Of a stretch of DNA of 64,000 nt, positions 16,457 through 25,578 are shown piece after piece. The notes beneath the pieces were generated by a model that saw only the letters and a list, made by a program, of their open reading frames with translations, did not search any database and was not told the origin of the DNA. Position 1 is the stretch's first letter. The number at the start of each line of letters is the position of its first letter. Source of the stretch: Haliea salexigens DSM 19537 (GTDB taxonomy: Bacteria; Pseudomonadota; Gammaproteobacteria; Pseudomonadales; Halieaceae); assembly GCF_000423125.1 (NCBI RefSeq), contig NZ_AUHJ01000002.1, positions 62,001 through 126,000 on the forward strand, given 5' to 3'. The position numbers were made by a program, and so were the translations under genes.

Positions 16457-17569
16457 ATGCCTGACAGTTCGCCGTTATTACGCCGTGTGTATGTATTCCT
16501 TCACCGAGTGTTAAGGGTGTCGGCACCCCTGTTACTCGCTGCGTGCACGGATGGCAACGACGCGGTCTTCGAGCCTGGGCCCTATGCAGATGAGGCTCTG
16601 TGGCTCTGCAAACCGGGGATTGCTCAAGACCGTTGTCTGGAGCTCGACCAGACCATTACGTATGTCTACGAAGATGGCAACAGGGCAGTGTTTCAGCACG
16701 AACCCGTGGTCGATGCACCGTTTGATTGCTTCTACGTGTACCCCACGGTCGACTTGAGGGAGGAGCCGGGCAATACGCTGGATCTCACCGACGACGCGCT
16801 CATGCTGCGCCCGCTCTACAACCAGGCAGCACGCTTCACGGAGTTGTGTAACGTGTATGCACCGAAATACCGGCAAATGACCATTGGAAGCTATGGGGTA
16901 GAGAACGCGTTTGAAAGTGAGTATTTTGCGTTGGGGTATGCCGATATCGAGGAGGCGTTTGACCAGTACCTGCTGGAGAACCCGTCGCGCAACTTCGTGC
17001 TCATGGGGCACTCGCAGGGCTCCCATGTTCTGCTTCGACTACTGGAAAATCGTTTCGAAAATGATGCAGCGCTGCGCTCACGGCTCATCTCTGCTCTGGT
17101 GGTGGGGCCAACCGGCGCGCTTGACGTGCCCGCAGGCGAACTTGTTGGCGGCACGTTCCAGAACCTGCCGCTGTGCAACCACGCCACAGACACAGGCTGC
17201 ATTGTCGCCTTCGATAGTGCCGCGGCGGGGGGGGAGCGGCCTGCTCCGTCGTCCCCCAGGCCTTGTGTGAATCCATCGGTTCTGGCTGGCGAGCCGGGTA
17301 TAGCGGCAAACACAATCTACAACGATGAAGAGGGCATCCCGTTCCCGGAAGGTGTGGAAACGAACTGGATTGGCTACCCCGGGCTATACAGCATGTCCTG
17401 CGAAGCCGACGGATTTCTGGGTATCGACACCGCACCCGGTCGATCCACTCCGTTCACGCCCCAGCTGATACAGGCGTTTCTCGGCTCCAGCACCCTGCAC
17501 CTGGCAGACTATACCTTTGCAATCGGCGACCTGCTGCGGCTGGTCGAGGTACAGGCGGATAATCACTAA
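16457..17569 (+). CDS. DUF3089 family lipoprotein, alpha/beta hydrolase-like
   Basis: 370 residues from the second candidate start. A signal segment ends in the lipobox LLAAC near residue 30, so it is probably a periplasm-facing lipoprotein. The body matches DUF3089: DCFYVYPTVD, then FVLMGHSQGSHVLLRLL with the nucleophile elbow GHSQG, and a late STLHLADYTF that may provide the His. Several Cys (LCNHATDTGC, SCEADG) suggest disulfides. The family has an alpha/beta-hydrolase fold but no proven substrate. An ATG 16 codons earlier (16409) is also possible; neither has a strong ribosome site. It converges on the transpeptidase gene. Confidence 0.85.
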   Translation: MPDSSPLLRRVYVFLHRVLRVSAPLLLAACTDGNDAVFEPGPYADEALWLCKPGIAQDRCLELDQTITYVYEDGNRAVFQHEPVVDAPFDCFYVYPTVDLREEPGNTLDLTDDALMLRPLYNQAARFTELCNVYAPKYRQMTIGSYGVENAFESEYFALGYADIEEAFDQYLLENPSRNFVLMGHSQGSHVLLRLLENRFENDAALRSRLISALVVGPTGALDVPAGELVGGTFQNLPLCNHATDTGCIVAFDSAAAGGERPAPSSPRPCVNPSVLAGEPGIAANTIYNDEEGIPFPEGVETNWIGYPGLYSMSCEADGFLGIDTAPGRSTPFTPQLIQAFLGSSTLHLADYTFAIGDLLRLVEVQADNH

Positions 17570-17684
17570 GCGGTTTTTCGATGTACCCTGGATGAGTTCC
17601 TCGGCACCAAGCAGCACAATATCCATGCTCGCGGTGGGAATGGAAGCGACAATGCTTCGAGAAATCGCACATCGTAGCGGTTAT

Positions 17685-19265
17685 TCAAAGGGTGCGGTCG
17701 CTCGCCTTCAGCTGATCGATAATGCGCTGGTCTCTCGCGTACACATCGCGGCGGAACACCACGTCATTGCCTACCGCGAACGCGGTGAAGTAAACGAGGT
17801 ACACCGGCACGGGTTCTTTCAGGTACGCGGTGACGGTCTCGCCGGATTCGAACAAACGGTCCATCTCGGGTAGGTAACGGCTCTTGTCGTGTTGCAGCAC
17901 CCATTCGATCAGCTTGCGTGGCTCGGCTAGGCGGATACAGCCGGAGGAAAATGTGCGCTCCGTTTTGTTAAACAGGGCTTTGTCTGGCGTATCGTGTAAA
18001 TACACACTGTGCTGATTGGGCAACATGAATTTCACTTTCCCCAGCGCATTCTTGTCACCCGGGAGCTGGCGCAAGCTGAACTGTCCGGGGCGCACGCTTT
18101 GCCAGTCGACGTCACTCACCGGGACAAACGCTTCGCTGCCCGCCAGTCGCGCTTCATATCCTGCCGCTGCCAATGGTGCCGGATCCTGGCGTAACAGTGG
18201 CAGCTTGTCTTTCACAGCAATGCTGTACGGCACATTCCAGTAGGGGAAAAACACCAGATACTGCATTTCCTCGGTGAAGATGGGGGTTTCGCGATACGGT
18301 CGGCCAACAATGATGTCCATGGCCAGCGCTTCGCTGTTGTTCTCAATGACGCGCATCTGAAATGCTGCGATATTCACCCGGATGTACGTGGAGGGAGTGT
18401 CTCTTGGCAGCCATCGCCAGCGTTCGAGATTGGCATCCAGGCGCTCAATCCAGGAAAAACGCGTCGCATTGAGAACCTGCAGTGTGGCGGCGCCGACGAT
18501 TCCATCGGCTTCCAGCCCCGCCGCGCGCTGGAAAGTGGCAACGGACTGTTGCAGCGCTTCGTCAAACGTACCGGAGTGTGCGCCTGGCCCCAATAGCCGT
18601 GCCTGCAGCTGCTCCACGCGCGCCCCGGTCGCGCCGCGCTTGAGGGCGGGGCCCGCCTCTACGGTTTCGCTGTTGGTGTCGTCTGCCGCTGCGAGAGTGG
18701 CCCGCTTCTCCACCAGTGCCCAGTATTCAGGGGTTTGCGGCCACAGTGCGTGCAGCACACTCGCCAGGTCGCCGCCTTCTTCAAGCAGAGTGTGTAGCAC
18801 GGTAACGGGATCAATGGACTCTCGTTCAAGGTACCACTCGTCATCCACTTCCTCGACGGCTCCGCGATAGCGGTCCCGTACCTGTGACAGGAAAGCATCG
18901 GTAAAGAGCAGCTCCAGCATCGGCTCTGGCACCGTGCCTGAGGTGATCTCTGCGTAGTGATAGTGATCGAGGGGCAGACCGTGCTCGCTGGAGCGTGCAA
19001 TCTCTTTTGCCAGATCGGTGCGCAGGGCGGCGAGCGGCCCATCGGCGAACCAGAGGAATTGATGGTGGTGCGCGCCGTAGACCGTGACAATTTCCGTCAT
19101 GTTACGCAGTGGGCCCGGCTCACCGGCCCGGCCCGCTTCGCTCAGGCGTTCGACCTCCATGCGCAGGTCATCAGCGCCCTGTGCAAATGCGGACTGTGCG
19201 CTGCCAATTAGGCACAGAGTGAGCAATAGGAGAGTGCTTGAAATGACCGGAAATCGTGTTCTCAT
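17685..19265 (-). CDS. L,D-transpeptidase, YcbB/LdtD type
   Basis: 526 residues with a Sec signal peptide (SSTLLLLTLCLIGSAQSAFAQ). After an N-terminal helical region comes a peptidoglycan-binding domain (about 205-262: LKRGATGARVEQLQARL...DGIVGAATLQVLN) and then the YkuD catalytic domain (about 290-480). The active-site segment reads HDTPDKALF...FSSGCIRL with the nucleophile at about Cys443. E. coli LdtD has the same SSGC form and is somewhat longer (615 aa). It would form 3-3 crosslinks in peptidoglycan in the periplasm, giving resistance to many beta-lactams and envelope stress. It is transcribed after the exporter operon, 117 bp from its last gene. Confidence 0.93.
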   Translation of the reverse strand: MRTRFPVISSTLLLLTLCLIGSAQSAFAQGADDLRMEVERLSEAGRAGEPGPLRNMTEIVTVYGAHHHQFLWFADGPLAALRTDLAKEIARSSEHGLPLDHYHYAEITSGTVPEPMLELLFTDAFLSQVRDRYRGAVEEVDDEWYLERESIDPVTVLHTLLEEGGDLASVLHALWPQTPEYWALVEKRATLAAADDTNSETVEAGPALKRGATGARVEQLQARLLGPGAHSGTFDEALQQSVATFQRAAGLEADGIVGAATLQVLNATRFSWIERLDANLERWRWLPRDTPSTYIRVNIAAFQMRVIENNSEALAMDIIVGRPYRETPIFTEEMQYLVFFPYWNVPYSIAVKDKLPLLRQDPAPLAAAGYEARLAGSEAFVPVSDVDWQSVRPGQFSLRQLPGDKNALGKVKFMLPNQHSVYLHDTPDKALFNKTERTFSSGCIRLAEPRKLIEWVLQHDKSRYLPEMDRLFESGETVTAYLKEPVPVYLVYFTAFAVGNDVVFRRDVYARDQRIIDQLKASDRTL

Positions 19266-19382
19266 GGGGTGACGTTATCACACTCCGACGCCGGGGCAGG
19301 GGCAAAGGACGCCGGGCAGGCGCGCAACCGGTAGCAGCGAGCGGGCCTGCACAGTTTCCTGTTCTCGGCCATTGCTCGCCGT

Positions 19383-20612
19383 TCAGCCCGCATGCCTCTG
19401 CACGACCCTGGTGTTGTCCGTGAGCCCTGATGCAGGGTAGAGCACAATGCTGTCACCGGCTTCAAGACCATCTACTACTTCAGCGATGATGCCATTAGTG
19501 CGGCCGATAGTGACCGGCGTCAGTCGCGTTTTGCCATTGCTGACCTTGAATACGGCCCAGTCCGAAGCGCTGCGGAACAGCGCACTCGCTGGCACGGTCA
19601 ACGCCGAGTTGTCCTCCCATATGATGATCCGCACCTCGACCCGGTAGCCGTGTCCCAGTGCTTTCCGCGCTTCTGCCGGGTCAGTGAAGCGAATAATGGT
19701 GTTGACGCGCTGCTCTTCGACGCCGAGCGCGGAGAACTTGGTAAAACCCAGAGGGTCGATACGCTCGACCACGCCGTTCAGGGTTGTCGGCCCACCCCAG
19801 TCTTCCAGAATCACACGGTCCCCGGGCGATACCTTCACGGCATCTGTAGAGAGCAATTCAACGACCACCTCCAGGTCACTTTCGATGTTGCCGATTTCAA
19901 GAATGGCCGTCCCTGCCGGCAGGGTGGTTTCACTCTCCTGCAGCACGCGCAATACACGGCCGGTTGCCGGCGCGTACAGCGGAATGGTTTCGCGTGCTGT
20001 GACCATCGCATTGCCCGGAGCCTCACCACCCTGAAAGCTGATGAGGCTCGCGCGCGCATTGGCAAGCTGTGCTTCACGCATGGCAATGGTGGCCTCGGCT
20101 GTGCCCAATTGCGCCTCGGCTGTGCGCGCCTCGCGCACAGCGCGATCCAGTTCCGCTTCACTGACCATGGCTTCACCGCGCAGACGCCGAATGCGTTGCA
20201 GATCGGTTCTGGCAAGATCGCTGTCGGCAGCGGCCTTGTTCAATTCGGCGCGCGCAAGGCGTAATGCAGCTTCCGCTGCAGTGACTTCGGTTCGCGCCTG
20301 CTCCCGCGTGCGCGCGTTGAGTGATTCCGGGTTGCTAGGCAACATTTGTGCGACGATGGTTTCGTTGTGTATGACCTCATCCCCGGGCAGTACTTCCACT
20401 CGTTGCAGGCGACCGGCCAGCGGCGTCGAGAGTACGTACGCATCGTGGACCCGGGTACGGCCTTCTTCGTCGATAGTGACCCGCATGGTGCCCCGTATGA
20501 CTTCCCCCATATCCACCATTACGGGGCGCGGCCAGAAAGCAAACGCCAGCGCCAACACCAGTACGGTAGCTGTTGTCAGGCTGATGACGGTTCTGGAGTG
20601 CTTTCTGGTCAT
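19383..20612 (-). CDS. HlyD/MacA-type periplasmic adaptor of an ABC exporter
   Basis: 409 residues. One N-terminal membrane anchor (VISLTTATVLVLALAFAFW), then a split lipoyl domain (VLSTPLAGRLQRVEVLPGDEV ... LYAPATGRVLRVLQESET), a long Ala/Arg/Glu-rich hairpin (about 90-200) and C-terminal beta domains ending in GLEAGDSIVLYPASGL. This is the layout of membrane-fusion proteins that link an inner-membrane pump to the outer membrane. Its start at 20612 lies five bases beyond the permease stop, so it is the third gene of the ATPase-permease-adaptor operon. No outer-membrane channel gene is seen next to it. Confidence 0.92.
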   Translation of the reverse strand: MTRKHSRTVISLTTATVLVLALAFAFWPRPVMVDMGEVIRGTMRVTIDEEGRTRVHDAYVLSTPLAGRLQRVEVLPGDEVIHNETIVAQMLPSNPESLNARTREQARTEVTAAEAALRLARAELNKAAADSDLARTDLQRIRRLRGEAMVSEAELDRAVREARTAEAQLGTAEATIAMREAQLANARASLISFQGGEAPGNAMVTARETIPLYAPATGRVLRVLQESETTLPAGTAILEIGNIESDLEVVVELLSTDAVKVSPGDRVILEDWGGPTTLNGVVERIDPLGFTKFSALGVEEQRVNTIIRFTDPAEARKALGHGYRVEVRIIIWEDNSALTVPASALFRSASDWAVFKVSNGKTRLTPVTIGRTNGIIAEVVDGLEAGDSIVLYPASGLTDNTRVVQRHAG

Positions 20613-20616
20613 GGCT

Positions 20617-22980
20617 CTATTCTCTCGCTTTGAGCGCGGATGTGATGTCGCCTGTATCAATATCCCGCTTCACCAGCCAGCCCGAAAGGGTTGCTGCTGA
20701 CAGCACCGCGAGCGCGGCTGCGCCGTAGCCGGCTGCGGGAACCTGTGCAGGAATCTGGTAGAGGTCGGTACTAAACCCGGCTGCAACGGCAAACGAGAGG
20801 TGGTAGCCGAGTACGGAACCAACGGGCAAAGCGATCAATGTGACCACCGCGAGTTCGCCCAGCAGCACGAAGGCGACCTCGTTGCGGGAAAAGCCAATCA
20901 CTCGCAAGCTAGCCAGATCTCGCGCACGTTCTGCGTAGGCGATGCGTGCGGCGTTGTAGACGATACCGAAGGTGATGATTCCGGCGACGGCCAGCATGAT
21001 ATAACGCATTGAACCTGCACCCTCATCCATCTGCTCCTGCAGTGCGCCCTTAGCGTCCTGCTTGAGGCTGACCCCTGCGACTGTGGGCATATCCTTCAGT
21101 GTGCTGTAAACCGTATTCTGCTGCGCGCTGTCGATACGCAAATAGGCGCCGGACATGCGGTTGGGTTCTCCCAGGGCGCGGTTGAGCGATTCCATATCCA
21201 TATAGGCTGGCGCACCGAGCAGGGTTTGTGCAATGCCGGCAACGGGAATCTCCAGGGTTGGTCGTCGGCCCTCACGTACCGCAATCGTCAATACGTCACC
21301 GGCCCTGACGTTGAGAATGTTCGCCAGCGGCTCTGCCAGAATAACGCCACCGGGTTGCAAGTGAATCGTGTTCATTGAGCGGTCCACGGCTCGATAGAGC
21401 CTCGGATCGGGCGGCAAACCGCTGATGGCACCGAGGTGCCGTGCCCGACCGTACTGTAAAACGGCAGATACATAACGTATGGGCTGCACATCTACCACGC
21501 CCGCAATATTGCCCAGGTTGGTGACGTTCGTGGTGGACAGTGGCTCATTGAATGTGACGCTGACATCGCTCTGGTCTACCACATTGAAAGTCAAATCAAT
21601 GGCCTGGTTGAAACCACTCATGATACCTACCATGGCGACCGAAAGCCCCATGCCAGCGGCGATGCCGGCAACGGCGCCGGCCATGCGGCCAGGCTGCCGA
21701 GTCAGGCGTCGAACCACCATCCGGCTGGGCTGGTCAAGCGTGGATTGTATCGAGCGTGCCAGCTTACCGAGTGGCTTGTAATGAGGCGGGGCGGGAGGCT
21801 GCATGGCCGAGGCGGGTGTCAGGCTGAAAACGCGGCGCAGCACCAGCAAACCGCCGGCAGAGGCCGCGCCCACGCTCACGGTGAAGCCAGTGATGAATGA
21901 TCCTGGCTCAAGCTGGAAAATCAGAAAGGGAAACTTGAAATACAGCAGGTAGACGTCAACCAGTGCCCGGCCAGCCAGAATGCCCAGCAGACAACCTACA
22001 ATCGCGCCGCCCGCGGCGATCGCCAGTATCAGTTTGAAATAGTGTATGCCTGTTTCAAGGTTGGTATAGCCAAACGCTTTTATCAGGCCGATCTGACCGC
22101 GCTCAGCCTCTACCATGCGCGATACGACGATGTAGAGCAGGAACGCTGCGACCGCAAGAAAAATAGGAGGAACCGCGGCCCCTGTAGCTCGCAGGCCCGC
22201 TATTTCTTCAGTGACAAAGCGGTTGGATGTGTGGTCCTCCAGACAGTAGGCACCGAATCCCCCATAGGGATCAAGCAGGCGATCCACAGCATCAATGACT
22301 CGCCTGGTTTGACCGTCGCGTCCTATGGACAGCAGTGCTTCGTTAAAAGCGCCATCCAGGTCGTACGCTGCAGCGAGGGATTGCGTGCTCATCCAGATCA
22401 CAGCATAGCGCGCATCATCGGACATCAGCTCGCCGGGCGCGGTGGTGTACAGGAACTCCGGGGCTTGCGCCAGACCCACGATACGCAGCGTGTGTCGCGC
22501 CCCATTCATTGTCACGTCAAGGGGTTCGCCCGGCTGCAGCCCGTGCGCGTCGGCGAAGCCCTTGAGCAGCATCACCTCATCAAGGCGCTCTCTGGCCGGA
22601 GCGCGTCCGGCACTCAGGTAGAAGTCGTTCAGGCGGGGTGTGTGGAACTCCGGGATGGAGATAGCCTGTGCGCGCAACGGTATTTCCAGCCCGGGAAGGT
22701 CAATAAGCGCGTGCCCCGTAATACGCCCCTCTACAGTGCTTACGCCCGGAATGGCTGCCAGTTCCGCCAGCAGGTGTTGGGGCGCTCGTTTTACCGGGGC
22801 GAAGATGTCGGCGAGACGGTAGCGTTCGTAATAGGCACGGCGCGTTTCCTCCAGAGACGTAATCAGCCCCGACATCATCACCAGCAACAGCACACCCACA
22901 GCAATAACTGCGCCTATCGCCATCGCCTGCCCCTTGATGCGCCAGAGGTCCCTGAACAGCTTGCGATCCAGTGGACTCAT
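20617..22980 (-). CDS. ABC exporter permease with two FtsX domains
   Basis: 787 residues. A first membrane helix (MAIGAVIAVGVLLLVMMSGL) is followed by a large periplasmic domain, then a FtsX core of three helices (about 260-380). A further helix, a second periplasmic domain and a second FtsX core (about 660-780) complete the chain. The duplicated arrangement resembles YbbP/LolCE-like permeases, which work mechanically on envelope substrates rather than pumping across the cytoplasm. The start at 22980 is chosen because it gives the normal MSPLDRKLFRDLWRIKGQ beginning and lies seven bases after the ATPase stop. The substrate is unknown. Confidence 0.92.
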   Translation of the reverse strand: MSPLDRKLFRDLWRIKGQAMAIGAVIAVGVLLLVMMSGLITSLEETRRAYYERYRLADIFAPVKRAPQHLLAELAAIPGVSTVEGRITGHALIDLPGLEIPLRAQAISIPEFHTPRLNDFYLSAGRAPARERLDEVMLLKGFADAHGLQPGEPLDVTMNGARHTLRIVGLAQAPEFLYTTAPGELMSDDARYAVIWMSTQSLAAAYDLDGAFNEALLSIGRDGQTRRVIDAVDRLLDPYGGFGAYCLEDHTSNRFVTEEIAGLRATGAAVPPIFLAVAAFLLYIVVSRMVEAERGQIGLIKAFGYTNLETGIHYFKLILAIAAGGAIVGCLLGILAGRALVDVYLLYFKFPFLIFQLEPGSFITGFTVSVGAASAGGLLVLRRVFSLTPASAMQPPAPPHYKPLGKLARSIQSTLDQPSRMVVRRLTRQPGRMAGAVAGIAAGMGLSVAMVGIMSGFNQAIDLTFNVVDQSDVSVTFNEPLSTTNVTNLGNIAGVVDVQPIRYVSAVLQYGRARHLGAISGLPPDPRLYRAVDRSMNTIHLQPGGVILAEPLANILNVRAGDVLTIAVREGRRPTLEIPVAGIAQTLLGAPAYMDMESLNRALGEPNRMSGAYLRIDSAQQNTVYSTLKDMPTVAGVSLKQDAKGALQEQMDEGAGSMRYIMLAVAGIITFGIVYNAARIAYAERARDLASLRVIGFSRNEVAFVLLGELAVVTLIALPVGSVLGYHLSFAVAAGFSTDLYQIPAQVPAAGYGAAALAVLSAATLSGWLVKRDIDTGDITSALKARE

Positions 22981-22987
22981 GCGTGCG

Positions 22988-23716
22988 CTACCACTCGATG
23001 TCCTGCGGATCGCGCTTGTTGCTGTTGACGCGGACCTCCCGGATCTGGCCGTCAGCGAAATAGATGACCCGGTCGGCCATGGCAGCTGTGGCCGCGGCAT
23101 GTGTCACAATCAATACGGTCGCACCCAGTGCCTCATTGACATTTTTAAGGACCTGCAGCACGGCGCGACCTGTGGTGCTGTCCAGGGCACCGGTGGGCTC
23201 ATCGCAAAACAGCACATTGGGTTGCTTGGCCACTGCGCGCGCGATGGCTACGCGCTGTTGTTCACCTCCGGAGAGCTGGCTCGGGAAACTGTCACCGCGC
23301 TTGCCCAGCCCCACCAGTTCCAGGGCGTCGGCGGGATTCATCGGGCTGGCAGCGATTTCCGTCACCAGTTCGATGTTTTCGTAAGCCGTCAGGCTGGGCA
23401 TGAGGTTGTAGAACTGAAACACGAAGCCCACATGGTCGCGACGATAGCGGGTGAGCTGTGCATCGGTCATCGTTGAGAGGTTCTGCTCCTGAAACATCAC
23501 GTCGCCGTCGCTTGCCCGGTCAAGACCGCCGAGAATGTTCAGTAGCGTCGACTTGCCGCTACCGGAGGGCCCCAGCAGCACGACCAGTTCACCGGCTGGA
23601 ATCTCGACATCAACGCCACGCAGGGCGTGCACCTGGGCCGCTCCCTCGCCATACACTTTTGTCAGCGCTCGTGTAGTGAAAGCCTTTAGCGGCCCATTGT
23701 TCCCTGTTTGGCACAT
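22988..23716 (-). CDS. ABC exporter ATPase, MacB/LolD type
   Basis: 242 residues, a single nucleotide-binding domain: Walker [13 protein letters not shown] (about 53-64), Q-loop in [17 protein letters not shown], signature [14 protein letters not shown], Walker [13 protein letters not shown], switch His in VTHAA. Sequence and size match the MacB/LolD subgroup that pairs with FtsX-type permeases, which follow in the operon. There is no Shine-Dalgarno ahead of the ATG. Instead the leader from 11 to 37 bases upstream is a tandem heptamer repeat, listed separately. Confidence 0.94.
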   Translation of the reverse strand: MCQTGNNGPLKAFTTRALTKVYGEGAAQVHALRGVDVEIPAGELVVLLGPSGSGKSTLLNILGGLDRASDGDVMFQEQNLSTMTDAQLTRYRRDHVGFVFQFYNLMPSLTAYENIELVTEIAASPMNPADALELVGLGKRGDSFPSQLSGGEQQRVAIARAVAKQPNVLFCDEPTGALDSTTGRAVLQVLKNVNEALGATVLIVTHAAATAAMADRVIYFADGQIREVRVNSNKRDPQDIEW

Positions 23717-23726
23717 GGCGTTCGGT

Positions 23727-23753
23727 TCTGGGGTCTGGGGTCTGGGGTTTGGG
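23727..23753. repeat. Tandem heptamer (TCTGGGG)x3 plus TTTGGG in the exporter leader
   Basis: Three exact copies of TCTGGGG occupy 23727-23747 and are followed by TTTGGG to 23753. They lie just upstream of the ATPase start codon at 23716, in the place of a ribosome site. Confidence 0.9.
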
Positions 23754-23893
23754 AAAGCACGGTGGCCTGGTTGCTAGCCCGTCAGGGGGGGCGCTGAAAA
23801 CCATGGTAGCCCGAAACACGTGAATGCACTAATGCTGTACCAGGGAAGAACTGGCAGGAGCTTCTCCAGCCCCGCAGTCTGCGCATGTGAGGA

Positions 23894-24697
23894 TCAATCC
23901 ACCGTGTTGCGTTGCTGCTGGTGTACAAAATTTCGCTTGGATAGCAGTGACGCAACGATGACGCCCAGCGTGACGATGGCAATCATGAGCGTGGAGAGCG
24001 CGTTGATCTCCGGGCTGACGCCGAGGCGCACCGCGGAGAAAATCTTGATGGGGAGCGTGGTCGCGGATGGACCGGTAGTGAACGATGCGATCACCAGGTC
24101 GTCCAGCGACAGGGTGAAGGCGAGCAACCATCCCGAGATCACTGCGGGCGCAATAATGGGTAAGGTGACGAGCCGGAACGCCCCCCAGGGTGAGCAGCCG
24201 AGGTCCAGCGCGGCTTCTTCCAGTGAGCGGTCAAAGGCCACCAGGCGGGAAGAGACGACTACCGACACATAGCACATGGAAAATGTGGTGTGGGCGAGCA
24301 CAATCGTCAGTACGCCGCGCTCCAGCCCAATACCGATAAACAGTAACAACAGCGACAGGCCTGTGATTACCTCTGGCATCACCAAAGGCGCGTAAATCAT
24401 GCCGGAAAAAAGGGTTCTACCCAGAAAGCGTCCGCCCCGTACCAGCGCGTATGCCGCCAGTGTTCCCAGTACAGTGGCAAGGGTGGAAGAGAAGACGGCG
24501 ACTTTGAACGTTACCCACGCGGCGTCCAGAAATGCCTGGTTGTTCAGCAGCTCTCCATACCATTTGGTAGAGAAACCGGTCCACACGGTGACCAGGCGGC
24601 TCTCATTGAAGCTGTACACCACCAGTATGACCATGGGTAAGTAGAGAAAGGCGAAGCCCAGGGTCAATGAGGTGATGTTGAACCCGCTCAGGCGCAT
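23894..24697 (-). CDS. potI: Polyamine ABC transporter permease PotI
   Basis: 267 residues with six membrane helices. The cytoplasmic EAA loop reads LEEAALDLGCSPWGAFRLVTLPIIAPAV, the docking site for the ATPase. Similarity in length and order to E. coli PotI/PotC is clear (FVHQQQ tail, FAFLYLPMVILVVYSFNESR start). With PotH it forms the channel through which putrescine or spermidine enters. Its ATG overlaps the potH stop by one base (TGATG). Confidence 0.93.
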   Translation of the reverse strand: MRLSGFNITSLTLGFAFLYLPMVILVVYSFNESRLVTVWTGFSTKWYGELLNNQAFLDAAWVTFKVAVFSSTLATVLGTLAAYALVRGGRFLGRTLFSGMIYAPLVMPEVITGLSLLLLFIGIGLERGVLTIVLAHTTFSMCYVSVVVSSRLVAFDRSLEEAALDLGCSPWGAFRLVTLPIIAPAVISGWLLAFTLSLDDLVIASFTTGPSATTLPIKIFSAVRLGVSPEINALSTLMIAIVTLGVIVASLLSKRNFVHQQQRNTVD

Positions 24698-25578
24698 CAG
24701 CTCTCTGCCTCCTGTTGTTTCTGCTGGTTTTGCTGAAACAGCACAATCGGAATGATCAGGATCAGCACAAGCACCACAGCAACGGCGGAAGCCACTGGCC
24801 AGTCGCGGTTATTGAAGAACTCTTCCCACAACACCTTGCCGATCATCAATGTGCCTGAGCCACCCAGCAGTGAAGGGATCACAAATTCACCCAGCGTGGG
24901 AATGAACACCAGGAAGCAGCCGGCAACAATGCCATTGCGTGACAAGGGCACGGTAACCAGCCAGAACGCTTTGGCGCGGGAACAGCCAAGGTCCTCGGCG
25001 GCCTCTATCAGCGAATTGTCGAGTCGGTGCAGGGCGGCGTAAATGGGCAGAATCATGAACGGGATATAGGTGTAGACAATACCGATATACACGGCAATTT
25101 TCGTATTAAGGAGAATCAGCGGTTCGCTGATCACGCCCAGGCCCAACAGCAATTGGTTCAGGTAGCCTTCCTGGCTGAGAATACCCATCCAGGAATACAC
25201 CCTGATCAGGAAACTGGTCCAGAAGGGCAGAATCACCAACATCATGAGGGTGGCGCGCCATTGCTCCGGCGTGCGCGCCATGGCGTAGGCAATGGGATAG
25301 CCAATCAGCAGCGTCAGCAGAGTGGATGTAGCGGCAATCTTCAGGCTGGAGAGATACGCTTTCCAGTACAGGTCATCTGTAGTGAGAAACGTGAAATTCT
25401 CAAAGTCCAGTTGCGACAGGAAAGCACCTATCCCTTCATTCCAGCTGAACTGGGGCAGGTAGGGTGGACGTGCCATGGCCACGTCGGAAAGCGATATCTT
25501 GAGGACAATGGCAAAAGGTACGAGGAACAGGCCGAGGAGCCACAGGTAGGGTATGAGGGCGACAACGACTCTCTTCAT
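24697..25578 (-). CDS. potH: Polyamine ABC transporter permease PotH
   Basis: 293 residues, six membrane helices, with the EAA loop LIEAAEDLGCSRAKAFWLVTVPLSRNGI. The periplasmic loop after helix 1 (SDVAMARPPYLPQFSW) is typical of PotH. The start is the ATG at 25578 that overlaps the potG TGA by one base, the same coupling seen at the potH-potI junction; a GTG one codon earlier is also possible. It partners PotI in the inner membrane. Confidence 0.93.
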   Translation of the reverse strand: MKRVVVALIPYLWLLGLFLVPFAIVLKISLSDVAMARPPYLPQFSWNEGIGAFLSQLDFENFTFLTTDDLYWKAYLSSLKIAATSTLLTLLIGYPIAYAMARTPEQWRATLMMLVILPFWTSFLIRVYSWMGILSQEGYLNQLLLGLGVISEPLILLNTKIAVYIGIVYTYIPFMILPIYAALHRLDNSLIEAAEDLGCSRAKAFWLVTVPLSRNGIVAGCFLVFIPTLGEFVIPSLLGGSGTLMIGKVLWEEFFNNRDWPVASAVAVVLVLILIIPIVLFQQNQQKQQEAES

